DNA from: Taeniopygia guttata
Taxonomy: Eukaryota > Chordata > Aves > Passeriformes > Estrildidae
NCBI RefSeq assembly: GCF_048771995.1
Contig: NC_133026.1
Coordinates: 14,348,001 to 14,412,000 of the forward strand
Length of the DNA stretch: 64,000 bases
Direction: 5' to 3'
Shown here: piece by piece, positions 37,701 to 51,400 of the stretch
Numbering within the stretch: the stretch's first letter is position 1
Layout of the letters: each line of letters starts with the position of its first letter
Notes under the pieces: generated by a model
Database searches by the model: none
Told to the model about the DNA's origin: nothing
Seen by the model: only the letters and a program-made list of their open reading frames with translations
Program-made: the position numbers and the translations under genes

Positions 37701-38073
37701 TATGCATGTATTTATGTATACGTTATAGATTTCTTAGTTTATGTAGAAGTTCCTAAAGTAAATCTACTAATTAAAGAGCTAATACCCATCTTAAGGCTGA
37801 TAATTAGGTATAAAGAGAAAAACAGACAGGATTAGTGTTCAGATCATGTTCCAAATGCCTCTTAATTGGGTGTTTGTAATCAACCCTGATTGCAAGAGGC
37901 AGTGGTTTGGCAGAATAAAGAATGAAAAAGGCATAGCCCTACTATTCTCCTGTTAGCTGACTTGGCCGTAGTATTTTAGGACAGGACTCAGTGTTAAAAA
38001 AGGTAATTTTGTCAGCCTTAGCAATCCTTATAAAACATCTAAAAAATATTTTCTAATGATATTTTTTCAAGCT

Positions 38074-38099
38074 ATAACTCTCTCAAGCTAGAGAGTTAT
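38074..38099. repeat. Perfect 10-bp inverted repeat
   Basis: ATAACTCTCT (38074-38083) and AGAGAGTTAT (38090-38099) are exact reverse complements around the 6-base loop CAAGCT. The loop sequence TCAAGCTA overlaps a second copy of the same 8-mer just upstream (38067-38074). It is small and may be chance. Confidence 0.7.
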
Positions 38100-39227
38100 T
38101 TTTATCCATAATCTTAAAAATTGTTTTCAAGTGAACCACAGGAAAGACTTTGTTCTCCTGGCCTCTGTCCACCACTGACTTCGGAAATCGTGTCTGAGTT
38201 CACTGTGGGTTTTTCATTGCATTGACCTTGGTACTTTTCTCACCAAGCCACAGTTTTCCATCATAAAACCACACAGCTTGGTATAATGATTATTTCTTTA
38301 TCCTGAGTAACCAAACAATTTTTTAAACAGGGTGACAGATTTCCCTCTTGCTCTGTGGGAAGCAAGCACCTGGCCACTTCCAAATAGACTTTTAATTAAC
38401 TTCCTGAAGGAGATTTGAGAGAAGTTTAATAAGTCACCTGCCAACTTTTTGGGAGCATAGGTCATTTGCTATTCTGTAGGATTTCACAAAAATGTGAGAA
38501 TAACCCCCTTCCGAAGTCCTAAACTTCCATGGAGGAAATTGATTTTCATGGGCAGTATCAAAGGTTTTTAAAAGTGTAACCTCAGAAATCAAATTTCTGA
38601 TTGTTTCTCATGCATAAGGTACTGTGAAACACTATGATCCGCAGAGCTAGTTATGAACTGTGTGAACTTTACAATAATTTATTTAAATATGAGATTGTGC
38701 ATATTTAAACTCATATTTAAGGATAATATAATTACAAGTATATTATGTAATGCCATAAAATGAAGAATTTAGATGGCTCAAAAGGACCATTGAGAAAATA
38801 TCTCCATATGTGCAAGAGACACCCATTTAATGTGATGATTTCGCCCAGAAGAAACTATGCACATCCCAGAAGCTCAATAAGCAGCTGTTGTTCAGGAGAA
38901 ACTGGGCAGTTGTCTGCTGCCTTCCACTCTGACGTGGAGTTGAGTGGCCACACGTCCCACGCCTCCCCTAAATCCAGATGGGCTGAGCCTCACGCTGAGT
39001 GAGAGCCTGGCTCAATCCCTTCCCTGTGCTCCCAGCACTGGGGCCCTTTGCACATTTGTGCTCTGGGCTGCTCTGTGCCCCCATGTGAAGACAGAGCCCA
39101 TCAGAGCTGTGGTGTGGGAGTGGAATTGGAGCACCCCACTGCAAGTGGGGCACGACTGAGCTCACATCTCAGCCCTCCATTGGGGCTATGCCATTCTTTG
39201 AAAAAAATATACTGGTAGTCCTTTTCC

Positions 39228-39249
39228 TTTTTTTTTTTTTTTTTTTTTT
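39228..39249 (+). repeat. Poly-T run of 22
   Basis: There are 22 consecutive T with a CTTTTCC lead-in and a single C after it. It could be the A-tail of a minus-strand retrotransposon insert, but nothing recognisable lies beside it. Confidence 0.9.
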
Positions 39250-42200
39250 CTTTATAACATTCTGTATTAAATTGAAAGTTGGTAACATAGAGAAAACTAG
39301 TGGTCTGTTCACACCAGAGTGATTATTCTGCCTCAAGCTTTGAGAAATGCTACCTCAAAGCCAAAGTTTTGCTCATTCAAATAAACAGTCACACTGAAGT
39401 CGATTAAAGCTGCAGACTAACTTGAGTAGGGCTAATGAGTAGGACATACATTTCTAGCACTACACAAATTAATAATCACTTTTTATAACAGTGGTTTTCA
39501 GATGTTTGCAGAGTAATTTACAGTACAGTAGAAGATTCAGCCTCCTACTTCATAGATCACCATGAATAGGTTATTAGTTCTTCTCCAGCTCTTAGGTCTT
39601 ACTAGGGGAACAAATTCCTAAATGCGTGAGTAACAACCAAAGTTTGCCTTCTTATGCCAATCTGTCATTAAGCCAGACAACTTCTACTGACTTTCTTCTG
39701 ATGTATTCATCTGTAACAAGGAACGCAGATCAGCAATTTAGAAAAGGTTTAGTTTGATCACCATGTAGAAATGCAGGCTACGCTGCCTATTTCCATAGTG
39801 ATCACACCACTTTGCCAGATGCAAAATGAGAGGCTTATATCCCTCATGCTAAAAGCCCTTCTTAGAGGAAATCCTAGGCTGTCGCTTCATTTGAGTAGCT
39901 TTAGCTAAGTCTAGAAAAATATGCAAAGGTAGCTCTAAAATGAAAACTGTTTTTTTTTTCATGTTTCAAAGTCATCTCTATAATCTCTTTTGGAGACAGA
40001 GACATAAGATATATTAACATGGAAGGCATATGTTCTGATTGCTGAGTGTTTTTTGACATTCCCAGAAAACCCCTGGGACTTTGTGTCACAGTTCTGTAAA
40101 CTTTATCTATTTGTATATTCATATCTGGGCCTAAATCCAAAACTTCTTTACATGCATTACAGCAGACAGTTTAGGTTCATCTTCTTGTGTTCCAGATGGC
40201 AAGCAGTAAAATCAGGTACACATTTTAACCACTCCACATAGTCTAATGCTCTAACACATTTCAAAAGTTTTCCAACGCATTCTTATTGCACATAGACTAT
40301 AAAATGTACATATATAAAATAGATAAAGGACTATATTGAGCTGTGAAGCAAGTGAAGACAGCTCCACTGATGCCAGTAGAGCTGCACCTGCTAATAGCTC
40401 AAACACAAAATACCATAAGTATATTGTATTATGTTCCTTACTGGTTTCCATTTTCATTTATTCTCCACAGCTACACTAGATGATGGCCTTCCAACAGTAT
40501 AATAGTCATCTTTATCTCATTTCTCTGACATAATTTTCAAGCTCCTTATTACTGTTGAACAGTGTAGCTAATAGTGCCCAAATTGCTTCTCATTCTTCTC
40601 ATTATAGTAAGTCATTATTCAAGAAACCATCCTTTCCCACACAAATAGCTCTCCCCCAAACTAAACTTAAAACTTACTTCCAAGCACCAGTCTCACATTT
40701 GCCAATTAGACTCCTTTTACTGACTATTACATTTATACTTTGCACATTTTTACACTTTTTTTTACTAACTGTACCTGTGTATTCCTTGGAACTTTAATCT
40801 TTGTCTTCTAAGCCTAGTCTTCATGCACTAATTTTTAGATCAATTTAATGATTTCAATTAGGGTTTGTTTTTTTTTGTGTATAGTTAAAACAATTCATCA
40901 TGCACTGGGGGATACATATCTTCTAGTATAGAGGTGTCTAATAGTATTTTCACAGAACAAACCTTGCTAATGTCAACAGTTTGCAGCAAAGACTGTACTG
41001 CTCTTTCTTGGAAGGTTTCTAAACTGGTGAAGATATAGTGCCTGTAAAAACAATGTACAAACCTACTTCTGTGTGATATAACTAGTGGTGTGACATAACT
41101 AGGTATGTCACTAGTCACCAAGGCTAGTAGAGTATTTGGGATCCTGTATTGGCTACATTTCTCAGCAAAAGTTAATTGGATTGCCTTACTGATTGCAAGG
41201 TGCAAATTGCAATGTAGAGGTAGATGTGCACATTGAGGGCCTTCCTGACACATCCATTCTCTCACAGCTTTTAGTCTTCAAACAAAAGCTTAGCCAAAGT
41301 GTCTAAGTTAAGCAGGTTCTCTGCCTGCTGTAACTTATGCTTTCCAGGAAGGGTTTTTTTGAACTTGTGTTACTAGGCAGCTACATAAATTACTGTGGTA
41401 TGACCTTCAAGCACCTGACTTACTTCATGGAAATTATCCATATGCACACTCTCACCCTGTGATCTTTTATATGGCATGCAAGTTTCTTAGTTGTTCCTCC
41501 CCCATACCTGAAATTACAAAGTAAAAACATGCTCATAGGTGTAACCACAGCTCATCTGATGCTCTGAAATCAAACTCTGAGTACTCTGAAAATAAATATC
41601 TGATCACCAGGTGTCTTTTGCATGTCCCCATATGCTCAGCATAGAAAAGAAAATAAATCCTTCCTTTCAACATCCCAGCTTCAGCTCTTTCTCATCTGAG
41701 AGACACCAGATAATTTTGATTTAAATATGTAAAGAAAGAAAGCTGTTTTTCATGGACTATATTCCTAATTTGTTTAAAGATCATTCTACTGAACTTAGTA
41801 GAACCCCAGTGATTTATATTAGCTGAGTGAGGAGCTAACTCTACACTTCCACAGCTCCCTAGAAATTCTCAAAAGAAAGGTCAGTATTGTAGCTGAACAA
41901 ATGTTAACTCAGAGTGAAGGCAGTTAAAGTTTTGCCCTTCATCAGGATTGCACTTTAATACTTAGGCCAAATGGGTAGGAGCTTCTTAAAAGTAGATGAA
42001 ACAAAGGCAAAAGTAATTCTGTATGTGTACAAAACTCTCTTTCCACTGACATCTTTAAAGAAATGCACAGGATTGGATGCTGTGGTACTTTGGCTCTTTA
42101 TAGTGATAACTCTCTCCTACTGCTTGATCTTGGGACAGTCAATCATATTTGTGCCTTTATTTCCTTAGAGAGCATAATACTTCTCTGGTTTTCAAATATC

Positions 42201-45200
42201 TGAGGTTGTGCTTATTAGTGTTTGCAAAACCCTTAGAGACTTCTGGTGGAAATGTAGAGCAGTATAATAATAATTTTCCATTGTTTTGTGCTGTTCATCT
42301 TCTAGCTGCTATTTTTTTTAACAATATACTGCTATGTAAAAATGCATGTGGCAATCTCTAACGTTCAGAGAAAAGTGTTATCCAAACAAAAATAAAGCAT
42401 AGGGTTCATGCTCACAAGAGACACATTATCTGTGATGAGGAGAATCTGTAACAGACATGGCACTAAGTCAAAACCGTGCAGCAAACAGCATCCAAATGCA
42501 AGCAATTTCAGATGTGTGCATATTGCCAGTACAGAACAGGCCATTCTGCAAATGCAGAGTCCCCCAAGGAGCAGTGAACCTCACAGCAGCAGCACTAATG
42601 GCTGTCTTCTCATGTGCAGCGGGGAAAGCAGCACTTTAGAGCCATCTTGGGCAGCTGTTAAGTTATTCATTCTTAACTTACTTCTATAAAGCTGCTATTG
42701 GGTGGAAGCAGATGACACGGAAGATTTTGGACCTGTTCTGTCTGCTCTGGGGGGAGAATTCCCCATTTTTGCACACAGAGTTAAATTCTGACTTCCTCCA
42801 AGTCAATGACACAATTTCTCCCCAGTCTTGCTTCAACTGAAAAAAAATTATTTTAGGCCCCAGAAAACCTTTTTTGAAGAGCACTTTAGTGGTGCCAGTG
42901 CCTCTTGTAGGATTTTGCTCAGTTTGGACATTATTTTCCTTTCAATGCATACTATTCAAAGGCATTTGTACTGCTAGAACAATAATGAAATAAAATCAAA
43001 AAACACCCAGTCACAAACAAAGCCAAAAAACACCCCAAAACCATTTTCTGTTAGAGTACATGTAATGCACGAGGTACTGTGCTGGTCATCTGCCTCATTT
43101 CTTAACTTCATTTCAGAACATTTTAAGCTGGTTTATGATTTGCTTGCTCCACCTGATGCCTTGTCCTTCCCTATCTCCTCTCTACAGCTGATGTGAAAAC
43201 TCAGACTCTCCTCAGTAAAACACAGCAGTTCCCTTTACCAGTTTTGTCCACTCCAAATTTTCAATATCATAAGTCAGACCTAAAAAAATTGCAAAACTAT
43301 AAATATCTGTGTATCTCAAAACTTACTGCTGGTTCCTGTTTCATTTTTTATCAAGTACATTTTGTGTGCTTTTCTCTGCCATAAATGAGAAGTTTGGCAA
43401 TACCATGATATCAACAGCTGATGCCTTAAAATATGCAACCAAATTTCATGCTACTCATGCTAAAAATGAGAGCTGGCATTAGATTCTTCCTAAAGTCACA
43501 ATTTCCTGACGCTTTTGCCCTTCTCAGTCATCACCCTGAAACTCCCACTGAAGGGAAAATTTACAGAAGAAAAATAGAAACAAAAGGAAATGGAAGTGTT
43601 GATTTATATTGATTTCACTTCATGTCTATGTTTCTTCACCCTGTGATCTACATTTGATCACTTTATGATCAAAATTTGCAGAAGTCAAAATTCATCCCAG
43701 AAAAAAATACCTCTGATTTTACCATTCTTTTCTCTGAGAACACATGAAATAACATTAGGAGTCAAATTGTTATGGTGGCTACATATTTGCTTGGCTTCAA
43801 AGACGGATTACACCAATGACAAAAAATGTGATTGAAAGCCATTAAATACCAGGACAAGACTTTTGGCTCAGGAAGAACCTGATCTGCAAATTGCTGGCAT
43901 GGTTGGTAGAAAGATCACACTGGCTGCATCAGGATCCTTTCCCTGTGCCACAGCTGTCCTCTGCCAGTCCTGCTTTCAATAAATTAGGTGCACTGACATG
44001 GAAGAAACTTGCCTATGCCATGTTCCTTCATGTGTTGTGCAGGTTTATGTTTGCAGTGGATTGTTCTCATTCAGATATTACACAAAAATGTGGTGCAAAG
44101 CAGCTAAGACTGACATTAAGGGGCCCATCCTGCACTTAACTATACCAATTTTTTTGTCAGCATGTTTCTAGTGAAGTAAATGAAGTTGTGGCCAACCACT
44201 TTGAATTTCCTTAATGGGTTTGGATCCTTCCCTGCTGCAGTTACAGGGGTAACTGCAGTGGGTCTAATCTGATGTGCACAAGCTGGGAAGTGGATGCATA
44301 GCTCTAAACTCAGGGGTTGTTCTGAAGACAAAACTAATTTTTGAAGCATTTTTATAAACTCAAGGAAATCTTAATGTCTTTATTCTGTTATTGCTTTACA
44401 ATAATAATCCCAAACTGGCCTGGGAGCCATTAGTCAGTGAGCACTGGCCCCTTGGAAGGTTTCAACTTGTCAAGTTTAGCCATTTTTTGAATGCACAGAG
44501 GAAGTCATTAAGGCACATCAGGCTGCTGATTGCTATTAAACTCTGCAGAGACTTCTGTGCAAAAATCAATGCCATAACAGGGCTACAGGAATCTAAGAGG
44601 TGGGAAAAGCATTTCTTTACCCTCTGGTAACTCAAAAATGGATTAATAGACTTCATGAAACTTAAAAAAAAAAATATCACCTATAATCTAGGGGCCAAAT
44701 GTAAACCTTTGTGACAAAGTAATACAGCTCAGAAAGCTCCAAACATGTGAAAATGGGTTTATAATGGAACTGTCACTGCTATAACCTCAATTGTATGTTT
44801 CTGTGCTGGGGAAATCTCACACATCTGCACATCTACACATGCACGTGCTTATTTATTGTATCCCAAGGAACACCTTTTTTTGCTGTACTGCCACTAAGGA
44901 ACCCAGAGGGAAAATGCTTTTTTAGTAAGGTATGATCTTAGAAAGCTTTTGGCAGGAGGGTACTATAAGAATTTTCCAGATGAATTCCATCTCAGGATCA
45001 GAGAAAGTGTTATTTAGATGACTGGCTGGTTTTGACTGGAGTGGGGGGAACTGCACTGAAAAATACCACATGGTTGCAACATTTGCTATCAGTTGAAGAC
45101 TTTTGTAGGAAACATCTTTATGATGGGAAAAACTAGTTTAAATCCCATTGGAAAGCTTTATTGTAAACAAGTATTGTATAAACCCAGCAAAGTCCATTGT

Positions 45201-45404
45201 CTGACTCTGGAATGTCTTAAATTCCAACTGTCCGGTTCTCTTCCCCCACAAAGCAAAAGGGAAGCATTCAATTCAATTTTTGTCATGAATTTCATTTGAA
45301 TTTTGATAATAAAATGATGAAACATCTTTAGAATTTTATTTTTTATTATTAATCTTATATGAAAATAAAATTTTACTGAGTTGTACTAGATTTATTTCAC
45401 CCAT

Positions 45405-45456
45405 CCTAGGAACATTCAGGTTAGAAGGGACTAGGAGGTCACCTCATTCAACTTAC
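45405..45456 (-). mobile_element. CR1-like LINE 3'-tail fragment
   Basis: The segment around CATTCAGGTTAGAAGGGACT and AGGAGGTCACC matches the reverse complement of the 3' end of avian CR1 elements, whose usual form is CATTCAGGTTGGAAGGGACC followed by AGGTC..CTAGTCCAAC. Only about 50 bp is recognisable. CR1 is the dominant LINE of birds and reptiles, so this supports the sauropsid assignment. Confidence 0.6.
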
Positions 45457-48400
45457 TAATGAAAGAAATTGCATTTTATTCAATGCAAAAGATAAAATGA
45501 AGCAATCCATGTAAACTAACTGTTTATTTCCATATAAACAAAGATCTAATTATGGTGTTTCAGAACCTTTATTTCACTGACTATCCCAGCCTTTCTGCTT
45601 AAGTCAATACTAGTTTTTCCTCTAGCTATGGTTATTAATTTTAAAACTTTAGAACGAATGTTTTTATTGAAAAGAAGATTTCATTCTGTTTTTTTTTTTA
45701 CAATATATGGAAGTGTCATGTAGGGTTGGCCTTCCCTAGGAGGAGGGCTGAGGGGTAGGGCCACAAGCACATCCCTACACAGTGGTGGCAGGACCCTTCT
45801 GGGTCATGGTCCATCCCCTCAGCTAAGCCCAGAAAAGACTTTTTTAAAGAAAGATGATGAAGATGGGACACCTCAGTGTTAAGGCTCAGGGCAGGCAGGA
45901 CTCAGGACCGAAATACCCAGCTTTGCTCCAGGTGGAGGCAAGCTTTTCCCAAAGGTCATCAGGGCTGCAGCTGACAATTTCCAGCCTGCACTGAGGAATC
46001 ACCACTGTACCTCCACCCACGGCAAGAGCACGCAGTCGTGGCTGCAGCATGGCAAAGCCTTCCAAAGTATCTGGAACCAAGACTGGGATCTGGATAAAAG
46101 GATCAAAAGTAGGCTTTCTGTTAAGGACTGTATCAAGCACAGTCAATGGAAAAGCTTTTAGCAAATGAGTTGTTGAAGCCTGCAGCAGTGTGTATGGTCT
46201 GGACCAGCTGCAGTGAGGGGGCAGGTTGTGGACCATTTCCCCAGCATGGTGCTGGGGAAGGAGGCTCCTATATTCTCATTATAGCAGAGGAAAATCCACT
46301 TTTCTCACATGGATGATTTAGAAGTTATGAATCAGCCTGTTGTTTTTATTTCAGCGGAGTACAGACAAGAGTTGTGCAAAATGAGGCTGCTGCCTGTCTG
46401 TCAGGCAGCTGTAGTTTTTTACCCTGCAGCTTCTTTTAATGTGCATTCTTGGCAAATTCTGAAGAGAAGCAGTCACAACTGTGCACTCAGACGTTAGAGC
46501 AGATCTCATTCCCTTGCCATTGAGCCGAGGACTTCACTCATGCATCGTCCCATGTCTGATGCAGCCATTAAACACCCTGACCCAGTAACCAGAAAACTGA
46601 ATTGGTGTCTAAGTTAAAAGGCACTCTAAAAATATGCTTTCAAATATCTGTTTTTGAAAAGAGATTAATATTTTCTTGCAGTGTATCTGCTTTTCCAAGG
46701 TGTTAAATTTAGATCGTTTGCTGTCTACTGTCTTTAGGATTTTTTAAAGTAGGTGTTAAAGGCTATTCCAGACTAGCTCTACAGGGTTTTTTTAAGGCAT
46801 GAGAGATAGTTACCTGCAGAAAAGTGCCCGTCTCTCTCAAATAATTAGCAATTATCTGTCAAAAAAGGTTCTGAGCTGACTACAGTGAGAAAAATACTTT
46901 TCATCTTTAGCTTTTTGACTCTCTCCTTCCCTCTCCTCTTTGCCTCCCTCCCACCTTTCCCCTAGCATTTTTTTGAGCAGCCTTTTCCAAATGAAACACT
47001 GATGAAAGTATCTTTCAGTGCCTGAGCAGTTCCCTTGGACACCTCCTCCCTGTCCACCCCCAAGATTGCAAGACATCTGCCTTTGTACACACCACGTCAG
47101 CGTCCTTCAGGGACATTTTATGTTCATTGTTTCTCCAAAATAAATAAGAGCAGCACAGACGATGCAAACTGGCTGTAGATGTCCCATTGCTAATAACACA
47201 GCTACATTGGTAATTGCTAATAATGCAGTGTTTCAGCATGGGAGCACTCTCCTAGCTGCAATGTGGATAGAGCCTGAATAGAGCGACACAGATGGTAACA
47301 TTATTGCATATTTCTTTGTAGAAGAAGTTGAAATTTTGCTGTGGGAAATACAAAAAAAAACATTCCTACATTTTGTTACAATTATTTCTTTAATATTAGC
47401 AGCACTGGCATGCTTGATCTGTGAACTGTGTCAGTGCCACCTAAGGAAATACCGAGAGGAGTCTGCAAAGTGAGGAGAAGCAATTGTTTCCACTTAGCAA
47501 AGGAAGCACTTAGATGCTATTTGACAGAATTGCATTTGCCTTCTTTGGCAAGGATGACCCATTTTGATCACACGCAACAGCCAAGCAACATCCAATTTGC
47601 AATAAATCAGACTTTAAATATTTCTGTAGCTCCTAGGCTGATTCTGGAGTCTTGTCTCATGTACCAGAGCTCCCACATCTGTACCTCAGTTGTCTGGGAG
47701 TGCTTCACTGCATTTTGCAGGCCACAAACAGCAGGAACACATGGTTTGTGGGCCAACTCCTGGGTTTCAGCTTCCTTTGATGCCTGCAAACTACGTGCTC
47801 CTCTGGGAAAGCCTGACATCCTCCCCGCTTACGTGCACAGCCACTTCAGCACCCTAGTGAGTCCCAGCCAGTGGAAGCACACAGTGCTACTTTGGCCCGA
47901 CTGCAGCACGTTTCCTTTGAACGCTGTTTGGAGAGCTGTGGCAGCATGTCAAAGATAAGAGAGGCAGGAATTGGTTGTATTTGCCAAGAGCCTGCCTTTG
48001 TTGGCTCTGTCCATGAGAGCAGCTACCCTCACTTTTGAACTCTCCAATCTTGCTGCACGTTCATCCACAGAAATTGCTAGCTCACCCAGACCTGGAGTGT
48101 CAGGACCAGAGTTGTTCTTCCTGAAAGATTAGGTCATATCATCAGATCAAAGTCCTATTATGCCATTTTACGCCACGTGGATGCAACACCAGCCAAGTTT
48201 CAAGTCCAGAGCACAGGTGTCTAGTAACTGTATGAGGCACACATGAAAATTAGAGCCATAAGCCAAACTTAGAACCTAAATTTCCTGTCCTTCCCCAACA
48301 TTAAACCTTTCTCATCCACACTTTTAACTGCATTTCCAACTTAGATTTCAAAAGAGCGCTGCTAATGTCTGAAACTATCCTACCTGTTGTTCCTTTGCAA

Positions 48401-51400
48401 CTTTTTCTCTTCATCTGGCAAATCAAAAATGCTCTTAATGAGGCCCTTTTAAACAGCTGAGAAACAGTGATCTGCCAAATATGCTTTTTCCTGGCAAAAG
48501 GAATGCTGCCCAGTATTAATTTTGTTGTAGAGGGAACATGTAGCAGAAAACAGTGTTGGCACATGGGTAGGAAATAAAACAGGTATTTGGCTGCAGAGTT
48601 GCTGTGTAGATGGAAGTGCAAGGCATAAGCAGGAATGATAAGCAAGTGTCATTTAAAAATAATCATGGAAAAAATGGTGAAAAAGCATCAAAAACCACCT
48701 AATTCGTCTTCCAAAAAATGTGTGTGTCCTCTAATCTGGGTATGTGGGTTTTTTCTGTGGCTTATGGAGCAAAAATAAATCCCACCTTAAGACTTATCAC
48801 CAGGATAAATCATTCTTTCCAGGTGCCTTTATCTCTCTCCCCAGACTATCAAGGGATAACTAACTCAGAGTATCTCCCTGGTTTTTAGACAACTATTATA
48901 AGGTGAAATAAATTCCACCCAAAAATCCTCACAAATGGCTGCCCTAAGTGGACAGGAAAGCTGGCAGGCTTAGATAGCTGCTGGAGCTCATTTCTGTCAT
49001 GGCAGACACAGAGCTGATTGCCAAGGTTGGTACAGTATTGCCCATGTCAATGAGATAAAAAAAATGTTGCTACTGTTTTAAAATTTTTTGTTGTGTCACA
49101 GGCTTAATGCACAAGTGGCAAAATCGGTTTACAAGTAGAAATTAAAACAGAAGACGAGCACGAGACCTTTATGTTCTGCCCTTATAAAAGTAAACTTTTC
49201 TTCAAGAACTGTCAGAGTTGTGTTGCACTGTATCACACGTTGATGTGTCAGATTGTGTTTGCTTAGGCAGTGCTGCCTGCAGCGCCCGTGGCTTGGCTCA
49301 AAGCCTGTGGGAGTCTGGGTGGGACAGGCTGACAGAGCTGTGCTCGCTGCTCTGTGCCCTTCAGTCACTCCTGCAGAGCCCAGGGTCAGCAGCTAGAGAG
49401 CTCCTGTAGCAAAGACACTTGGTAGGACACAGGGATATGAGTAACATCCCTGAAGTGGAAGGGAAAGGAAAGAAAAATACTGGAGCGTAAGTGCACACAA
49501 CACAGACTGCCTAATCCAACAAATGTCTTTAATTCACTTAGACTTCCTCATTCTTCTCTCAGCACACGCTCAGTCCTGTTTAACATATGCTTAAATCCTG
49601 CTTAATATAACGTAGCCAACTTACAATTAAGCACATGCTTAGTAATGTGCCTGAATTAAGGCCCAAAATATTCCTGCTTTAACACATGGACAAGACTGTT
49701 TCCATTAAGATGGAGCACTGCACGCTAGGATTTGTAATCAGTACAGACCACACCACATGGACGATGAAGCACTATGAAATGCTTCTGTTCAGAAGGCTGT
49801 TCATGTGCATCCATTTGGGTCTGAGCTCAAAACTCTTTTTTAATCGGGGTCAAAGCAATAACTGTTTTAGAGCAATTTATGAAGCCCAAACCCTCAAGGT
49901 CCTGTTGCTTTCAAAACTCCCACAGATTTGAAACTTGCAAACTGGATGCAGTTCATGGGCTCCTGGCATATGGTCAGGGCAGTGTCCTTAAGTTTGTGAT
50001 ATTCTGTTAAACTGTAGTAAGAGGTTCTCTTTAAAAATTGGAAAAAACAGGACACTGATTTTTAACTTACAGTCTGATTTGTTGTCTCTGCCTTATGTAA
50101 CTAAGATAGGGTGGACTTGAACACCAATAGGTTAAGCAGTAATGACGCCAGTAGTTTCTTTTGCTGAGGCTTTAGTCTGGCTAGGGACACAATGTTAATC
50201 TGGGGTTGTTTCTCTTTTTCCTTAAATAATATTTTTATTGAGCAAGAAGCGGATGTCAGAATGGCCTTTTGATCAGCTAAAAACAACAGTGTCTCTAAGG
50301 GAATCTTTCCTGTTTATTGTATGCTGCTGCATTTGAAAAATGCTAGGCTACAGTAGAGCAAGACTCCTTAACATACAAGAAGCAGGGCAAAACAGGATGA
50401 GGCCAAAATGGGAACTGTATATCACAGGAACTTGGAAAGACAGGAAGTTGCAAAAGAAGTAGAAATTCTTGATTAAAAGTATAATTGTACCAGCTTGTGC
50501 AAAAGGATAATGACTTTCAAATGTCAGCCTTTGTGCCTGTTCATAATGATAAAGCTATTAAACCATACGTACTGTTCTTAATTCCATTTCTCATGGCAAG
50601 CCACTTAGGATCTATAACAATTCTGTCCACTAAAATCCAGAGTATTTCTTCAGTTGTTATTCAAACAGTAGATTAAAAGGAGTGCTACCTAAAGCAGAGC
50701 CAGCCAGGACTGCTGCACAATAGTTTAAACTGCATTGGAGATTCTGTTATAAGACTCTATTTTCAAGGGTTTAAATATGAGACATAAAAATTCACTCCCA
50801 CGATTAAAGTCAACCAATGAGTGAATATTTAAACCCAAATTATTAAAATAAAAAGGCAACTGTAAAAAAAGAATAAGCTCTTCAAACATTTTTTTGTAGA
50901 TCTGTGACTGAAGACTAAATCTACTTCAAAAATTACCTCAATAAGAAATTAGCCCTTAAAGCAGTCAGTGATTTTTTTTTTTATTTCAGAAAATCAGTCC
51001 TAGAAGAGATAGTCACCAAAAGTTGCACTATTGAGCTTGGTCTGGCTTGCAAATGGAAAAACCTCGTTTGTATCAGTGAGAATTAGATCAATGCTAACTT
51101 CCTCCTCAGGAAGTTGAAGTCTGGAAGAAAAACGAAGAGCTCAGTTTTACAATCACTATGCTTGTTAAAATTGTCACCTATAATATCAGCAGAGTTGCCT
51201 CCAAAGGGAAGAAGATAAACACTGTGCTGGTGTCACCACGGGTGCCTCAGCCTTACCAGCATTTCAGTCAAAGTGTCAGTGCTGCTGATCCCAGGCTGTG
51301 GGATGGTGCTGCTTCCAGACCAAAGCTGCTAATAACAGGTTCTATAATTATAGGCACACAAAACTAGGAAAGCTATACCATAAATTGCCATTATGAGATG

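Larger units (their letters stand above)
31035..45404 (+). other. NRP1: NRP1 intron 2, proximal part
   Basis: The segment starts with a CpG-rich patch (31070-31170) that continues the exon 2 island beyond the GT array. It is then AT-rich with GC-rich islands at 35290-36200 and 38930-39180. These islands contain many CTG/CAG-rich words but no recognised exon or element. A (TTTGAG)-like triplet repeat lies at 36934-36952. No NRP1 exon 3 (expected to start with the codons for YDYVEV after an AG) was found. Confidence 0.7.

Noticed and set aside
41081..41115. Interrupted inverted repeat built from ACTAGT and GACATA words
   Set aside because: The arms pair only with a bulge of about five bases and the stem is short; consistent with chance.
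40885..41265. 126-codon minus-strand frame with an HCNLHLAISKAI stretch that recalls hAT transposases
   Set aside because: Only one short word resembles the family; the following residues do not follow any transposase order that I know.
46340..46500. Possible exon after TTTTTATTTCAG at 46354
   Set aside because: A good acceptor shape, but the downstream reading frames do not resemble NRP1 exon 3 or any other known exon.
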